From a virus, in IMG/VR virus record IMGVR_UViG_3300036790_000425, positions 62,001-126,000 of that record: DNA of 64,000 nt; one strand, written 5' to 3'. The position numbers and the translations under genes were made by a program. The notes beneath the pieces were generated by a model. The model made no database searches. It was not told the origin of the DNA and saw only the letters and a list, made by a program, of their open reading frames with translations. Every line of letters begins with the position of its first letter. Position 1 is the stretch's first letter. Below, in pieces: positions 16,423 through 24,281 of the stretch.

Positions 16423-16706
16423 GTGACCCCCTCCCTCAGCAGGGCGGCGGCCCGGCAGGCCCGCAGGTACCCGGGGCTGTCACTGTCGTGCATCCGGCGG
16501 ATCGCGATGTCTCCCCACAGGCCCGCCAGCCGCTCGCTCACGCCGGCCTCCCCGGCCTTGTCCTCCAGGTCGGCCTGAGCCTCCTCCAGCTGGCACACGA
16601 CCTCCTCGAACTTCTCCCGGGCCCACTTCGGCAGCCGGGTGAACTTCCGGCGCTCATCAGCGGTCAGGATGGCCAGCACGCTCTCGTCGATGTAGACCTC
16701 AGCCAC
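16401..16706 (-). CDS. small coiled-coil protein
   Basis: This is a 101-residue protein. FTRLPKWAREKFEEVVCQLE (about 20-39) starts a coiled-coil-like helix, followed by a cysteine-containing, Ala/Arg-rich tail. The GTG start overlaps the upstream stop by 8 nt, which fixes it; a longer frame to 16814 is a shadow. It belongs to the 17.9-16.2 kb unit. Function unknown. Confidence 0.65.
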   Translation of the reverse strand: MAEVYIDESVLAILTADERRKFTRLPKWAREKFEEVVCQLEEAQADLEDKAGEAGVSERLAGLWGDIAIRRMHDSDSPGYLRACRAAALLREGVTCATGQP

Positions 16707-17517
16707 CGGGCTCGTCCTCCCGCAGGCCGTTGTGCCCGGGCTGCTCGCAGTCGGGGTCGCCGCAGGACGGCATCCGCCTGCCGGCGGGCAGGGCGGCCCG
16801 GACGATGGCATCATCCAGGACCGACTCGATGGCAGACTCCGCGCTGACCCGCATGGCCAGCACCCGGTCGCTGGGGGTAGCAGCGGCCGGGTGCTCCGCG
16901 CTCATCGCGTCGTAAAGCGAGTCGTCGTGACGGAGCAGGCGGCCGATGACGGCGTCATCGGAGGCCCGGTGAACGCTGACGACGGCCAGGCCGTCACCGC
17001 CCCAGGACAGCCGGGCCACGACGGTGCCGCCGCGCAGCACCTGGGACCGGCGGATGGTGATGGTCACGGGCTCTCCTCTCGTGGTGTACCGGCCGGCGCT
17101 GTCACGCAGCGCCTCGGCCAGCGGGATGATGCCGCAGCTCGGGCAGCAGCGGCTGGCGCCGCCCATGACCTTGTGGCGGCGCTCCTCGGCCCGGTCGCCG
17201 GGCCAGGTGCGGGCCAGGTGCCAGGTGGCGCCGTGACTGCGGGCGATCCGCAGGAACTTCGCGCCGCCGCTGGTCCGGTGGTCGATCATGCGCTGCTCCA
17301 GCCGGCCCTGTCGGCAGTGCCCGTAGTAGTGCCGCAGGGCCAGGTGACCGCGCAGGTCCTCGCCCGGCCGGGCCAGCCGCACGCGCTGGCCCCTGTCGAA
17401 CAGCAGCGCGCGGTCCAGGTGGATCAGGTAGACGGTGCCGCGCGGGTCCTCCTGGGGCACCAGTGCCGGGTCCAGGCCGCGGAGGCACGGGACGGGGTCC
17501 AGCAGGACGGCGGCCAC
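16699..17517 (-). CDS. GIY-YIG-like nuclease domain joined to a small C-terminal protein
   Basis: This is a 272-residue frame. Residues about 28-130 match the GIY-YIG-like nuclease pattern seen in small actinobacterial proteins: VYLIHLDRALL, then HYYGHC with EQRMIDHRTSGGAKFLRIA, and WHLARTWPGDRAEERRHK, ending in GGASRCCPSCG. The remaining 120 residues are unrelated. At 17067 an in-frame GTG follows a strong Shine-Dalgarno (GAGAGGAG), so a separate 122-residue protein may also be made (VTITIRRSQV onward, ending in a CGDPDCEQPGHNG cysteine motif). No stop divides the two. The nuclease call is moderate; DNA processing or homing-like activity is plausible. Confidence 0.65.
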   Translation of the reverse strand: MAAVLLDPVPCLRGLDPALVPQEDPRGTVYLIHLDRALLFDRGQRVRLARPGEDLRGHLALRHYYGHCRQGRLEQRMIDHRTSGGAKFLRIARSHGATWHLARTWPGDRAEERRHKVMGGASRCCPSCGIIPLAEALRDSAGRYTTRGEPVTITIRRSQVLRGGTVVARLSWGGDGLAVVSVHRASDDAVIGRLLRHDDSLYDAMSAEHPAAATPSDRVLAMRVSAESAIESVLDDAIVRAALPAGRRMPSCGDPDCEQPGHNGLREDEPGG

Positions 17518-17520
17518 GGC

Positions 17521-17856
17521 TCAGGCCTCCTGGCCCTGCTCGATGCGGGTCCACTCGCCGTCCGCCAGGTGCAGCAGGGGCGCCAGCTCGCGGGTGACGG
17601 TGTGGGCGAAGGGCAGCTTCAGCAGCCGGCCGCAGCTGACGGCCGCGCTCTTGCTGGCCTGCGTCAGGTCCGCGGCCGAGGTGCCGTTCAGCATGCCCGG
17701 CTGCTGGGTCCCGTGAGTCAGGCAGCGGGTGCTCGCCCAGCCGCTCACGTGGTAGGGCAGCAGCTCGATGACGTGGCGCTCGCGGCGGCCGGACCCCTGG
17801 TACTTCACGATCACAGTCTGCTGGTGGTTCTTCCCGTGCATCCCGGCCTTGGTCAT
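17521..17856 (-). CDS. leaderless small protein of unknown function
   Basis: This is a 111-residue protein, first gene of its unit. The ATG at 17856 lies exactly 6 nt after the -10 hexamer TAAGCT, so the mRNA should begin at or next to the A of the start codon; no Shine-Dalgarno is present. Sequence features are a Lys/Gln/His-rich N-terminus (MTKAGMHGKNHQQTVIVK), a central VIELLPYHVSGW, and an acidic end. No family recognised. Confidence 0.65.
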   Translation of the reverse strand: MTKAGMHGKNHQQTVIVKYQGSGRRERHVIELLPYHVSGWASTRCLTHGTQQPGMLNGTSAADLTQASKSAAVSCGRLLKLPFAHTVTRELAPLLHLADGEWTRIEQGQEA

Positions 17857-17862
17857 AGGGAC

Positions 17863-17891
17863 AGCTTAGCAAGGAAAGCTGTATTAAGCAA
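17863..17891 (-). promoter_or_regulatory. promoter with shared element; leaderless start
   Basis: TTGCTT-N17-TAAGCT on the minus strand, containing ATACAGCTTTCCTTGCTAA (17884 to 17866). The -10 ends 6 nt before the ATG at 17856. Confidence 0.8.
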
Positions 17892-17920
17892 GAGGCCCCG
17901 GCAGGATCGCCGGGGCCTCT
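17891..17920 (-). terminator. hairpin after the ArdC-like gene
   Basis: A perfect 12-bp stem (AGAGGCCCCGGC with complement), 6-nt loop, lies between the stop at 17932 and the next promoter, whose -35 it abuts. Confidence 0.7.
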
Positions 17921-17931
17921 CGGAGAGCTGG

Positions 17932-18870
17932 TCAGGCCGCGGCGTCCTCCGCGATCCCGGCACTGGCCGGGGCGATGCCGGCGGCCTGCGCGGGCATCCC
18001 GTCCACGATCTGGCGGGCGGCCTTCTGGATGCGCGAGCCGGACTCCCTGATCATCTTGCGGGCCTGCCCGGGGTCGCCGCGCATCCAGCTCAGCACGTAG
18101 CCGAAGCTGTAGTCCGAGGTGTCGGCGCCGAGCGCGGCAGCCGCGATGTAGGCAACCGACTCGGCCTCCAGCTCCTTCAGCCCGGCGGGAGCCTCGCTGC
18201 TCTCGTGCAGCAGGACGTGCCCGGCCTCGTGCAGCAGGGTCTTCAGCTGGCCCATCGTGGACCGGCCATCGGTGGCGATCCGGACCCGGCGCAGGCTCCA
18301 GGTCGTGTCGCCGTTCTTGGAACCGGACTCGAAGCGGTCCACGAACTCCACGTCATAGCCGGCCGAGTTAATGAAGGCGACCGCGCGGGCGATCATGCCC
18401 TCGGGCGCCTCGCCCGTCAGCTTGCGGACCGGCCCGGGCAGCGGCTCGCCCTCGGTCTGGCTGATGTCGAATACCGGCACCGGGACGAAGAACGGGATGC
18501 GCCGGGTCTCGCCGGTCTCCTCGTCCTCGACCTTGCGGGAGGACGGGGCCCAGATCCAGATCGCGCGCTGGCGCTGGCCGGTCTCGTCCGGGCCCTTGAC
18601 GTGGCGGCCCAGGAGCAGCCAGCCCGACTTCGGCTTGCCGGTGACCTTGTCGGTCGTGCCGAAGCTGGTGACCCGGGTGGCGTGCGGGCACTGGGCCATG
18701 ATCAGCATCGAGTTGCCGAAGCTGTAGGTGTGGAAGCGGGCCTGCACGTCCAGGTAGGCCTGCCAGGTCGCGGAGGTAGCCAGCGCGTCGATGCCGGCGG
18801 CCAGCTTCTCGGTGATCTCCGCGCGGTGGTCGGTCTTGGCGCGGGCGGGCTTGCGGGTCGTCTTGGTCAT
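17932..18870 (-). CDS. ArdC-type antirestriction protein
   Basis: This is a 312-residue protein with the two-domain ArdC plan. An N-terminal ssDNA-binding domain contains YLDVQARFHTYSFGNSMLIM (about 39-58). A C-terminal zinc metalloprotease-like domain has LLHEAGHVLLHE (HExxH, about 215) and the downstream ligand region ELEAESVAYIAA. ArdC proteins come from conjugative plasmids and protect entering DNA from restriction. The ATG is 6 nt after TAAGCT, so the message appears leaderless and could be made immediately on entry. It sits next to the TraB/Spd-like genes, supporting a plasmid-derived entry module. A hairpin follows the stop. Confidence 0.82.
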   Translation of the reverse strand: MTKTTRKPARAKTDHRAEITEKLAAGIDALATSATWQAYLDVQARFHTYSFGNSMLIMAQCPHATRVTSFGTTDKVTGKPKSGWLLLGRHVKGPDETGQRQRAIWIWAPSSRKVEDEETGETRRIPFFVPVPVFDISQTEGEPLPGPVRKLTGEAPEGMIARAVAFINSAGYDVEFVDRFESGSKNGDTTWSLRRVRIATDGRSTMGQLKTLLHEAGHVLLHESSEAPAGLKELEAESVAYIAAAALGADTSDYSFGYVLSWMRGDPGQARKMIRESGSRIQKAARQIVDGMPAQAAGIAPASAGIAEDAAA

Positions 18871-18876
18871 AAGGAC

Positions 18877-18905
18877 AGCTTAGCAAGGAAAGCTGTATTG
18901 AGCAA
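18877..18905 (-). promoter_or_regulatory. promoter with shared element; leaderless start
   Basis: TTGCTC-N17-TAAGCT on the minus strand around ATACAGCTTTCCTTGCTAA (18898 to 18880). The -10 ends 6 nt before the ArdC-like ATG (18870). Confidence 0.8.
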
Positions 18906-18913
18906 GTACCTGA

Positions 18914-18948
18914 GAGAGGCCCCCGGCGGCGGCTGCCGGGGGCCTCTC
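18914..18948 (-). terminator. hairpin after the Arg-rich membrane protein gene
   Basis: A perfect 14-bp stem (GAGAGGCCCCCGGC with complement), 7-nt loop, lies between the stop at 18959 and the ArdC promoter. Confidence 0.75.
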
Positions 18949-18958
18949 CGCGGGACCT

Positions 18959-20866
18959 TTACTGATCGCTGACCGTGTCCCACAGATCCTCGCTGGGCCG
19001 CGGGTTCTCGATCCGTTCGATCTCCTCGGCATGCTCGGAGTTGAACATGGCCCTGATCTCCTCGGCCTGCTGCACGGCCGAGGTGAACAGCCCGGTGAAC
19101 TGCTCCATCGCCTGCTTGGTCCCCGGCCCGATCGGCAGGCCGTCGGCGCTGTCCTTCAGCCCGCTGAAGGCCGCGGCGACCTCAGTCATTGACTCCGGCA
19201 TGCCGTCGAAGATGTCCCGCATCTCGCGGGTCGTGGTCGGCTGGTGGGTGGCAACGGCCGAGCTGAACTGCTCGGCCGCCGAGTGGATGACTCCTGCCAT
19301 GCCTGCTCCTCCTCCTGAGAATGCTGCGGCCGTGCCCGGCCGGCGGCGGCCGGCGAGCGGGATGCTGCCCGGGACCGTGCCCGCGGGCTCCGGCATGCGG
19401 CCGTCCTCCGGGTCCGCCCGGGTAGTCACGGGGCGCTCGGGCGGCCTGGTCCAGTACGTAGGCGGCGCCTGCCTCGCGCGGCTCCGCTTCCTCCAGAATA
19501 GCAAGAAACCTGCCAGGCCCGCGCCTGTCGCGGCGGCGGTGCCCGTCCGGCCGCCCCAGGCGCGCATCCGGGCCCTCAGCGGGGTCCGGCCGCTCCACCG
19601 GCCGGCGATGCGCCGGGCCAGCGGCGGGACGCCGCCCGGGTAGCGCTTCGCCAGCCTCGCCACGCGCCGCGCCCGGAGCCTGCTCGTCTGGGCCCGGGAC
19701 TTCCGCCGGGTCCAGGCATAGCTGTCCCGGGTCTTGATGCACGTGATGGTGCGCCACTTCCGGGCATGCCGCCACCTGCCCCCGGCTGCTGCCCTCCGGG
19801 CGTTATTAGCGGTCTTGCGGCCCTGGGCCGCCGCTACCCGGGCGTCCTTGCGCCGCTGGCGCGAGGCGTGCCTGTAGTCCCTGCGGCCCTGCCGCCCGCC
19901 GCCCTTTCCTGCCTTCCGGTTGTGCCGTGCCAGGCGGGCCGCCTGAGCGCGCTGGCGGCCGGCGGCGGTGGGGTGGCGCAGGAACCGGCCCGCGGCACGG
20001 GTGCGCCGGAGCCTCGGCGCGCCGCCGAGCGCGCCTGGCGCGGCGGCGGCAGCGGCACGGCGCGCGGTCCGGGCGGCGCGGCCCTGCGCCTTCTGGCTGC
20101 GCCGGTACTGGCGCCGCTGGCCCGGGTGGCGCATGCCCGGCCGCCCGCCGGGGAAGCCTGGCGCAGAGGTGCCGCGCCGGCCGAAGACACTGCGCCTGCC
20201 GGTCTTCGCGCCAGCGCCCGTGCCACTGCGCCGGCGGCCGGCCTGGCCCGTGGCGCGCCGTCCCGTGCCGGCTGTCCCGGCACGGCTGCGCCGGCCTCCG
20301 CCGAGCGGGTGGCGCATGGTGCGCTTGCCGCGGGCGCCGGCTCCGCCGGGGACGGAGTGACGGCCGCGCCGGGCGCCTGCCCCGGCGGCGGCGCTGCCCT
20401 TGCGGCCGGAGAACGGGTTGAGCCGGGCCAGGCCCTTCCTGCCCGCGGCGGCGGTCCCGGCGCCCTTCCTGCCGCCGGCCGCGGCGCTCAGGCGGCCCTT
20501 ACGGCCGCCCAGTCCCGCTCCGCCCCGGCCGCTGCCGAGACGGCCGCGCATGGCGCCGCCCAGCCGGCCGCGCTGCCCGCGGGTGATGGTCCGGGTCGTC
20601 CGGGTACGCCGCATCCCCGGCTTGCGCCGGTTGGCGTTGAAGTGCTGCCGGATATGCGGCAGGTAGCGGAGCACCAGGAAGCCGGCGAACAGGGCGGCAG
20701 CCGCGACGATGATGATGATCGCCGTGCCGCCGCCTGCCTTGTGAACCAGGGCGGCGACCCCGGCGACGATGAGCAGCAGGACGGTCCCGCCGCGGCGCCA
20801 CATGTGCGACCGCGGGCGGGATTCCGCCTGCTGGGCGGGGACTGTTTCCTCAGCCAACTGGGACAC
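18959..20866 (-). CDS. Arg/Gly-rich membrane protein of a plasmid-transfer-like module
   Basis: This is a 635-residue protein of odd composition. Two hydrophobic helices near the N-terminus (about 28-45 and 47-66) are followed by some 370 residues very rich in Arg, Gly, Ala and Lys (repeated GRKG, GRR and ARR patterns), a third hydrophobic stretch (GAGLAGFLLFW, about 455), a Pro-rich linker, and an ordered acidic C-terminal domain of about 115 residues starting at HSAAEQFSSAV and ending in PRPSEDLWDTVSDQ. That C-terminal pattern resembles proteins encoded beside FtsK/TraB genes in actinobacterial plasmids. The GTG start overlaps the DUF2637 gene by 17 nt. The basic part may bind DNA or the negatively charged wall. 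This role is inference. Confidence 0.7.
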   Translation of the reverse strand: MSQLAEETVPAQQAESRPRSHMWRRGGTVLLLIVAGVAALVHKAGGGTAIIIIVAAAALFAGFLVLRYLPHIRQHFNANRRKPGMRRTRTTRTITRGQRGRLGGAMRGRLGSGRGGAGLGGRKGRLSAAAGGRKGAGTAAAGRKGLARLNPFSGRKGSAAAGAGARRGRHSVPGGAGARGKRTMRHPLGGGRRSRAGTAGTGRRATGQAGRRRSGTGAGAKTGRRSVFGRRGTSAPGFPGGRPGMRHPGQRRQYRRSQKAQGRAARTARRAAAAAAPGALGGAPRLRRTRAAGRFLRHPTAAGRQRAQAARLARHNRKAGKGGGRQGRRDYRHASRQRRKDARVAAAQGRKTANNARRAAAGGRWRHARKWRTITCIKTRDSYAWTRRKSRAQTSRLRARRVARLAKRYPGGVPPLARRIAGRWSGRTPLRARMRAWGGRTGTAAATGAGLAGFLLFWRKRSRARQAPPTYWTRPPERPVTTRADPEDGRMPEPAGTVPGSIPLAGRRRPGTAAAFSGGGAGMAGVIHSAAEQFSSAVATHQPTTTREMRDIFDGMPESMTEVAAAFSGLKDSADGLPIGPGTKQAMEQFTGLFTSAVQQAEEIRAMFNSEHAEEIERIENPRPSEDLWDTVSDQ

Positions 20867-21983
20867 CTCCGGGGATGAAGGGCTGAGCAGGGGCGATCAG
20901 GTCGCCCTGCCCGTTCGCGTGCCGGGCCGGCGGCAGCGGCCGGAGGCGCTGGGCTCGCTCGGCTCGCTCGGCGTTCAGCAGCCTCGTGCCCCAGCGCCGC
21001 TGATCGGACTCCTCGGGCGGGGCGATCATGCGGGCGACCTGGCGGTAGGTCGTGGCCGCCAGGTCAGTGTCGGACAGGCCGGCCAGCTGATCGGCCACCT
21101 CGCGCCGGCGCTCGGCGCTGACCCCGGCGGGGACCCGGGCATCGGCGCTCAGCTCAGCCGCCGCGCTGTGCACGGCGGGCACCAGGCTCAGGCGGCCTGG
21201 CGCGGCGTCCTCGTGCGCCATCGCTGGCACGTCCTCGTGCGCCATCGCTGGCGCGGCTGGCGCGGCTGGCGCGGCTGGCGCGCTCTCGATCGCTGGCACG
21301 TCCTCGCGCGCCACCACCTCCGGCACGGATGGCGCGGGCAGTGATGGCGCGGGGATGGCGCGGCGCGGCGCGTCCTCCTGGCGCGGGGGCTTGATCACGG
21401 CCGGGCCCTCGGTCATGTAGTCGCTGATGGCACGCTGCGGGCTGGTCTCGCCGTACCAGGTGGCGCGGCGCATCACCCGGAACGAGCCGACCGGGTGCCA
21501 GGCCACGCGGGTGGCTCCGAGCCGGACAGCGTGCTTCTCGATCAGGCCCTGGGCCATCAGCTTGTCGCGGCTGACCCGGCGCGAGTGCACCGACCACAGC
21601 CACGGCGAGATCGAGGACATCAGGCCGAAGATCAGCGCGGCCACGGTCGGCCGCCAGTGACTCGCGAAGTGGCTGTAGTTCATGGCGCCGACGATCAGGG
21701 CCAGCGCGTAGGACGACAGCCGCAGCCGGGCGGTCGAGTCGTTCTTCAGCTGCGCCTCGTGCGCCTGGTAGGCCAGCACGACGGCAATCAGCTCCAGGAT
21801 GACCGCCACCAGGATGACCGACCAGCGCGGCACCGGCAGGTGATCCCGCAGGTAGGCGTACTGACCGATGAAGGCCGCGATGTTCACGCCCACGATCGGG
21901 ACAGCGGTCAGGACAGCGCTCACACCATGCCGGAAGCGGTCACTCCTGATCACTTCCAGGACCTCGGCAGACCCGTCACGCAT
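20850..21983 (-). CDS. DUF2637/Spd-like membrane protein
   Basis: This is a 377-residue protein. Four hydrophobic helices in the first 135 residues (GVSAVLTAVPIVGVNIAAFI; SVILVAVILELIAVVLAYQA; LSSYALALIVGAMNYSHFA; TVAALIFGLMSSISPWLWSV), with SRRVSRDKL after the last, match the DUF2637 family found beside transfer genes of actinobacterial plasmids (Spd, plasmid spreading). The tail contains a tandem-repeat segment (EDVPAM and APAAP units; DNA 21207-21280). ATG 21983 is preferred (AGGAGG 8 nt upstream); ATG 21989 is also possible. It is transcribed from 22020-22048, divergent from the TraB/FtsK gene. Confidence 0.75.
   Translation of the reverse strand: MRDGSAEVLEVIRSDRFRHGVSAVLTAVPIVGVNIAAFIGQYAYLRDHLPVPRWSVILVAVILELIAVVLAYQAHEAQLKNDSTARLRLSSYALALIVGAMNYSHFASHWRPTVAALIFGLMSSISPWLWSVHSRRVSRDKLMAQGLIEKHAVRLGATRVAWHPVGSFRVMRRATWYGETSPQRAISDYMTEGPAVIKPPRQEDAPRRAIPAPSLPAPSVPEVVAREDVPAIESAPAAPAAPAAPAMAHEDVPAMAHEDAAPGRLSLVPAVHSAAAELSADARVPAGVSAERRREVADQLAGLSDTDLAATTYRQVARMIAPPEESDQRRWGTRLLNAERAERAQRLRPLPPARHANGQGDLIAPAQPFIPGGVPVG
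21207..21280. repeat. tandem repeats inside the Spd-like gene
   Basis: Two copies of a 24-bp unit (core TCCTCGTGCGCCATCGCTGG) are followed by about four copies of GGCGCGGCT. They encode repeated EDVPAMAH and APA peptides in a probable flexible linker. Confidence 0.75.
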
Positions 21984-22019
21984 CGTCATCTCCTCCTCGC
22001 AGTTGTCCTCAGCACATCC

Positions 22020-22048
22020 ACATTATCAAGAAAACCTGTAATCGTCGA
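22020..22048 (-). promoter_or_regulatory. promoter with shared element for the Spd-like operon
   Basis: TCGACG-N17-TAATGT on the minus strand with a TTACAGGTTTTCTTGATAA copy (22041 to 22023). A leader of about 30 nt with GAGGAGG precedes the start. Confidence 0.7.
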
Positions 22049-22049
22049 G

Positions 22050-22302
22050 GATCACACCTGCGGAACCCCGGTTTCCGGGGGTCAGGGACCCGCTTCGATC
22101 ACAGTCACAGTTCCTGACCTGCCCGTCCTCGAAACTGTGATCGAGTAGTGATCCGGCAGACCGTGACTGTGACTTAGCGGGGTTCCTTGCCAGGGTCAGG
22201 GGCCCCGGATCACAGCGATCTTTGTTTAGACACGGACACGATCGGTGATCACTAGCAATGAAACTGATATTTTCGACGTTATCCATAACAATGACTGATC
22301 AC
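22050..22302. repeat. repeat-rich divergent gap, candidate clt/oriT or origin
   Basis: The 330-bp gap (21990-22319) carries GATCACAG at 22097 and 22208 and inverted at 22135, further GATCAC/GTGATC at 22050, 22148, 22245 (as GTGATCAC) and 22297, a 9-bp inverted pair GGAACCCCG (22062) / CGGGGTTCC (22178), and GGGTCAGGG twice (near 22079 and 22194). An 86-codon frame inside it (22026-22286) is not convincing. Adjacent TraB-like genes make a transfer locus with repeated 8-mers plausible; an origin or partition site is the alternative. Confidence 0.55.
22252..22270 (+). promoter_or_regulatory. degenerate copy of the shared element before the TraB/FtsK gene
   Basis: CTAGCAATGAAACTGATAT is a weak match to the plus-strand form TTAGCAAGAAAACCTGTAT, about 50 bp upstream of the GTG start at 22320. 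GATATT at its end could be the -10. Confidence 0.45.
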
Positions 22303-22319
22303 TACCGGAGGAGCCGCAG

Positions 22320-24281
22320 GTGAGTGCCCCGACGACCAAGACCTGGGAGCACGTCGCGGAGTGGACAGCGCTGCTCAGCGCTGCCGTGCTCACCGCCGTG
22401 GCTTACCTGCCCGGCATGGGCGCGCCCGCGTGGTGCGTCCCGGTGCTGTCCGCGGTGCTCGGCCTGATCGCGGCGGGCGTGGCCGCTGCCGTGGCCGGCG
22501 GGAGGTTCGCCGCCTGGTGCGCCGCCTACGGCGCATGGTGCGCCGCCTGGAGCTACTGGGCCGGCACGCGCGGCCTGTGGCACCCTGTTGTCGTGATCGC
22601 CTGGATCCTGGGGGCCGTCGCCTTCGTCGCGGCCGGCGCGCTCCTCCTGGCACACCGCCGGCCGGCGCAGCTGGCCATCGAGGCCGCGCCGGACCCCGAG
22701 GAGGCCAGCCGCCTGGAGGTCCTGGCGCAGTGGGACCACCTGTTCGCCTCGGTGGACTGCGAGGGCGTCCGGACGGTCGAGGTCATCGACGACAAGGCCA
22801 CGCCGGGCCGGGTGATCCGGGCCGAGCTGCCGCGCAAGGGGCACCTGACCATCCGCAGCCTGGAGACCCAGGCGCACCGGATGGAGGTCGCGCTGCGGCT
22901 GCGGGAGAACAGCATCACCTTCGCCACCCTGGCGAACGCCGCGGACATCGAGCTGCGGCTGCGGGAGCGGGACCTCATGACCAAGGCCGTCCCGCTGACC
23001 CCGGCGCACTACGCCACCACCATCAACAAGCCGTTCGCCGTCGGCGTGGGCGAGGACGGCAAGATCAAGTCGCTGACCCTGCGCCAGGTCCACATGATGC
23101 TGGTCGGCACGACCGGCGCGGGCAAGTCGAACCTGATCAACGTCCTGACCGGGCAGATGGGCCGGATGGTGGACACCGTCATCTGGTGCATCGACATGAA
23201 GGGCGGCCGGGTCGCCCGGCCGTGGCTCCTGCCGTGGATGAACAACGAGACCGATCAGCCGGTCTTCGACTGGGTGGCTACCAGCCGGAAGGAGGCCGCG
23301 CTGATGATGGACTGCTTCGTGATGGCCATCACCAGCCGGATGAACTCCGGCCGGGGCGGGTCGAAGATCACCCCGAAGGCCAATATCCCGCAGATCATCC
23401 TGCTGGTGGACGAGGCGGCCGACCTGATCGGCCAGGACAAGGGCCCGACCCTGGCCGAGGCCGAGCGGCTCGGCGTGCTGACCAACCGGCAGTTCGCCAA
23501 GCGCTTCGGAGAGATCACCCAGAAGGGGCGGTCCGAGGCTGCCTCCGCAGTGATCGCCACCCAGCGGGGCACCAACAGCATGTCCGGTGACGGCGACATC
23601 AAGGGTCAGTGCAAGACCCGGATCCTGCTGGGCACGGTCAACGAGAATGAGGCCCGCTACGTGCTGAACGACGACCCGCAGGCCTGGCGGCTGGCCACGA
23701 TGGCCTCCGCCATCCCGGGTGCCGGGGTCATCGGCGTCGGCCGGGACACCTCGCTGCTGGTCAAGTTCTTCCTGCTGGACCACCCGGAGGTGCCGGGCAC
23801 CGAAACCGGCGAGACGCTGTGTGATGACGGCTGCGTGCCGGAGTGCGCGGTCCGGATGACCGCGATCGAGACCGGCCGGGTCCGCCCGGCGCTGGACCAG
23901 GAGACCGCCGCCAGCATGGGCGAGACCTACGCCGACCGGTGGGCCCGGGCCCGGGACGCTGGCGTCATCACCCGGGTGCCTGCCCGGCGCCAGGTGGCCG
24001 CGGTCAGCACCGCCGGGTTCGAGCAGATCATGTCCGACTCGGGGATGACCGACCCGGACCAGGACGTGGACCCGCGGCGGCTGCGGATGCGCGAGCTGCT
24101 GGCCTCCCGGGGGCCGGCAGGCGGCACACCCAACTTCCTGTGGACCAAGATGGCGGAGGAGGGCATCACCGTGGCCCGGGAGACCCTGTCCCGGTGGCTG
24201 CGCGCCGACGCCGACCGCGGCCTGTGCCACTCGGCTGATGAGCATGGCCGCTGGCGGATCGGCCAGAAGCCGGCCGCCTAG
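22320..24281 (+). CDS. TraB/FtsK-like DNA translocase
   Basis: This is a 653-residue membrane-anchored motor. The N-terminal 115 residues hold about four hydrophobic helices. The FtsK/SpoIIIE ATPase follows with Walker A VGTTGAGKS (about 262-270) and Walker B ILLVDEAADL (about 360-369). The last 75 residues (RRLRMRELLASRG, WTKMAEEGITVARETLSRWL) look like a winged-helix DNA-binding domain. This is the architecture of actinobacterial TraB, which moves double-stranded plasmid DNA between mycelial cells by recognising 8-bp repeats; chromosome-type FtsK is the alternative. GTG start with GGAGGAG 6 nt upstream. It is divergent from the Spd-like and Arg-rich membrane genes, and convergent (4-nt overlap) with the DivIVA-like gene. 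Confidence 0.85.
   Translation: MSAPTTKTWEHVAEWTALLSAAVLTAVAYLPGMGAPAWCVPVLSAVLGLIAAGVAAAVAGGRFAAWCAAYGAWCAAWSYWAGTRGLWHPVVVIAWILGAVAFVAAGALLLAHRRPAQLAIEAAPDPEEASRLEVLAQWDHLFASVDCEGVRTVEVIDDKATPGRVIRAELPRKGHLTIRSLETQAHRMEVALRLRENSITFATLANAADIELRLRERDLMTKAVPLTPAHYATTINKPFAVGVGEDGKIKSLTLRQVHMMLVGTTGAGKSNLINVLTGQMGRMVDTVIWCIDMKGGRVARPWLLPWMNNETDQPVFDWVATSRKEAALMMDCFVMAITSRMNSGRGGSKITPKANIPQIILLVDEAADLIGQDKGPTLAEAERLGVLTNRQFAKRFGEITQKGRSEAASAVIATQRGTNSMSGDGDIKGQCKTRILLGTVNENEARYVLNDDPQAWRLATMASAIPGAGVIGVGRDTSLLVKFFLLDHPEVPGTETGETLCDDGCVPECAVRMTAIETGRVRPALDQETAASMGETYADRWARARDAGVITRVPARRQVAAVSTAGFEQIMSDSGMTDPDQDVDPRRLRMRELLASRGPAGGTPNFLWTKMAEEGITVARETLSRWLRADADRGLCHSADEHGRWRIGQKPAA

Noticed and set aside
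22026-22286. 86-codon minus-strand frame in the divergent gap
   Set aside because: It spans the repeats and starts in an unusually AT-rich segment; codon structure is not gene-like.
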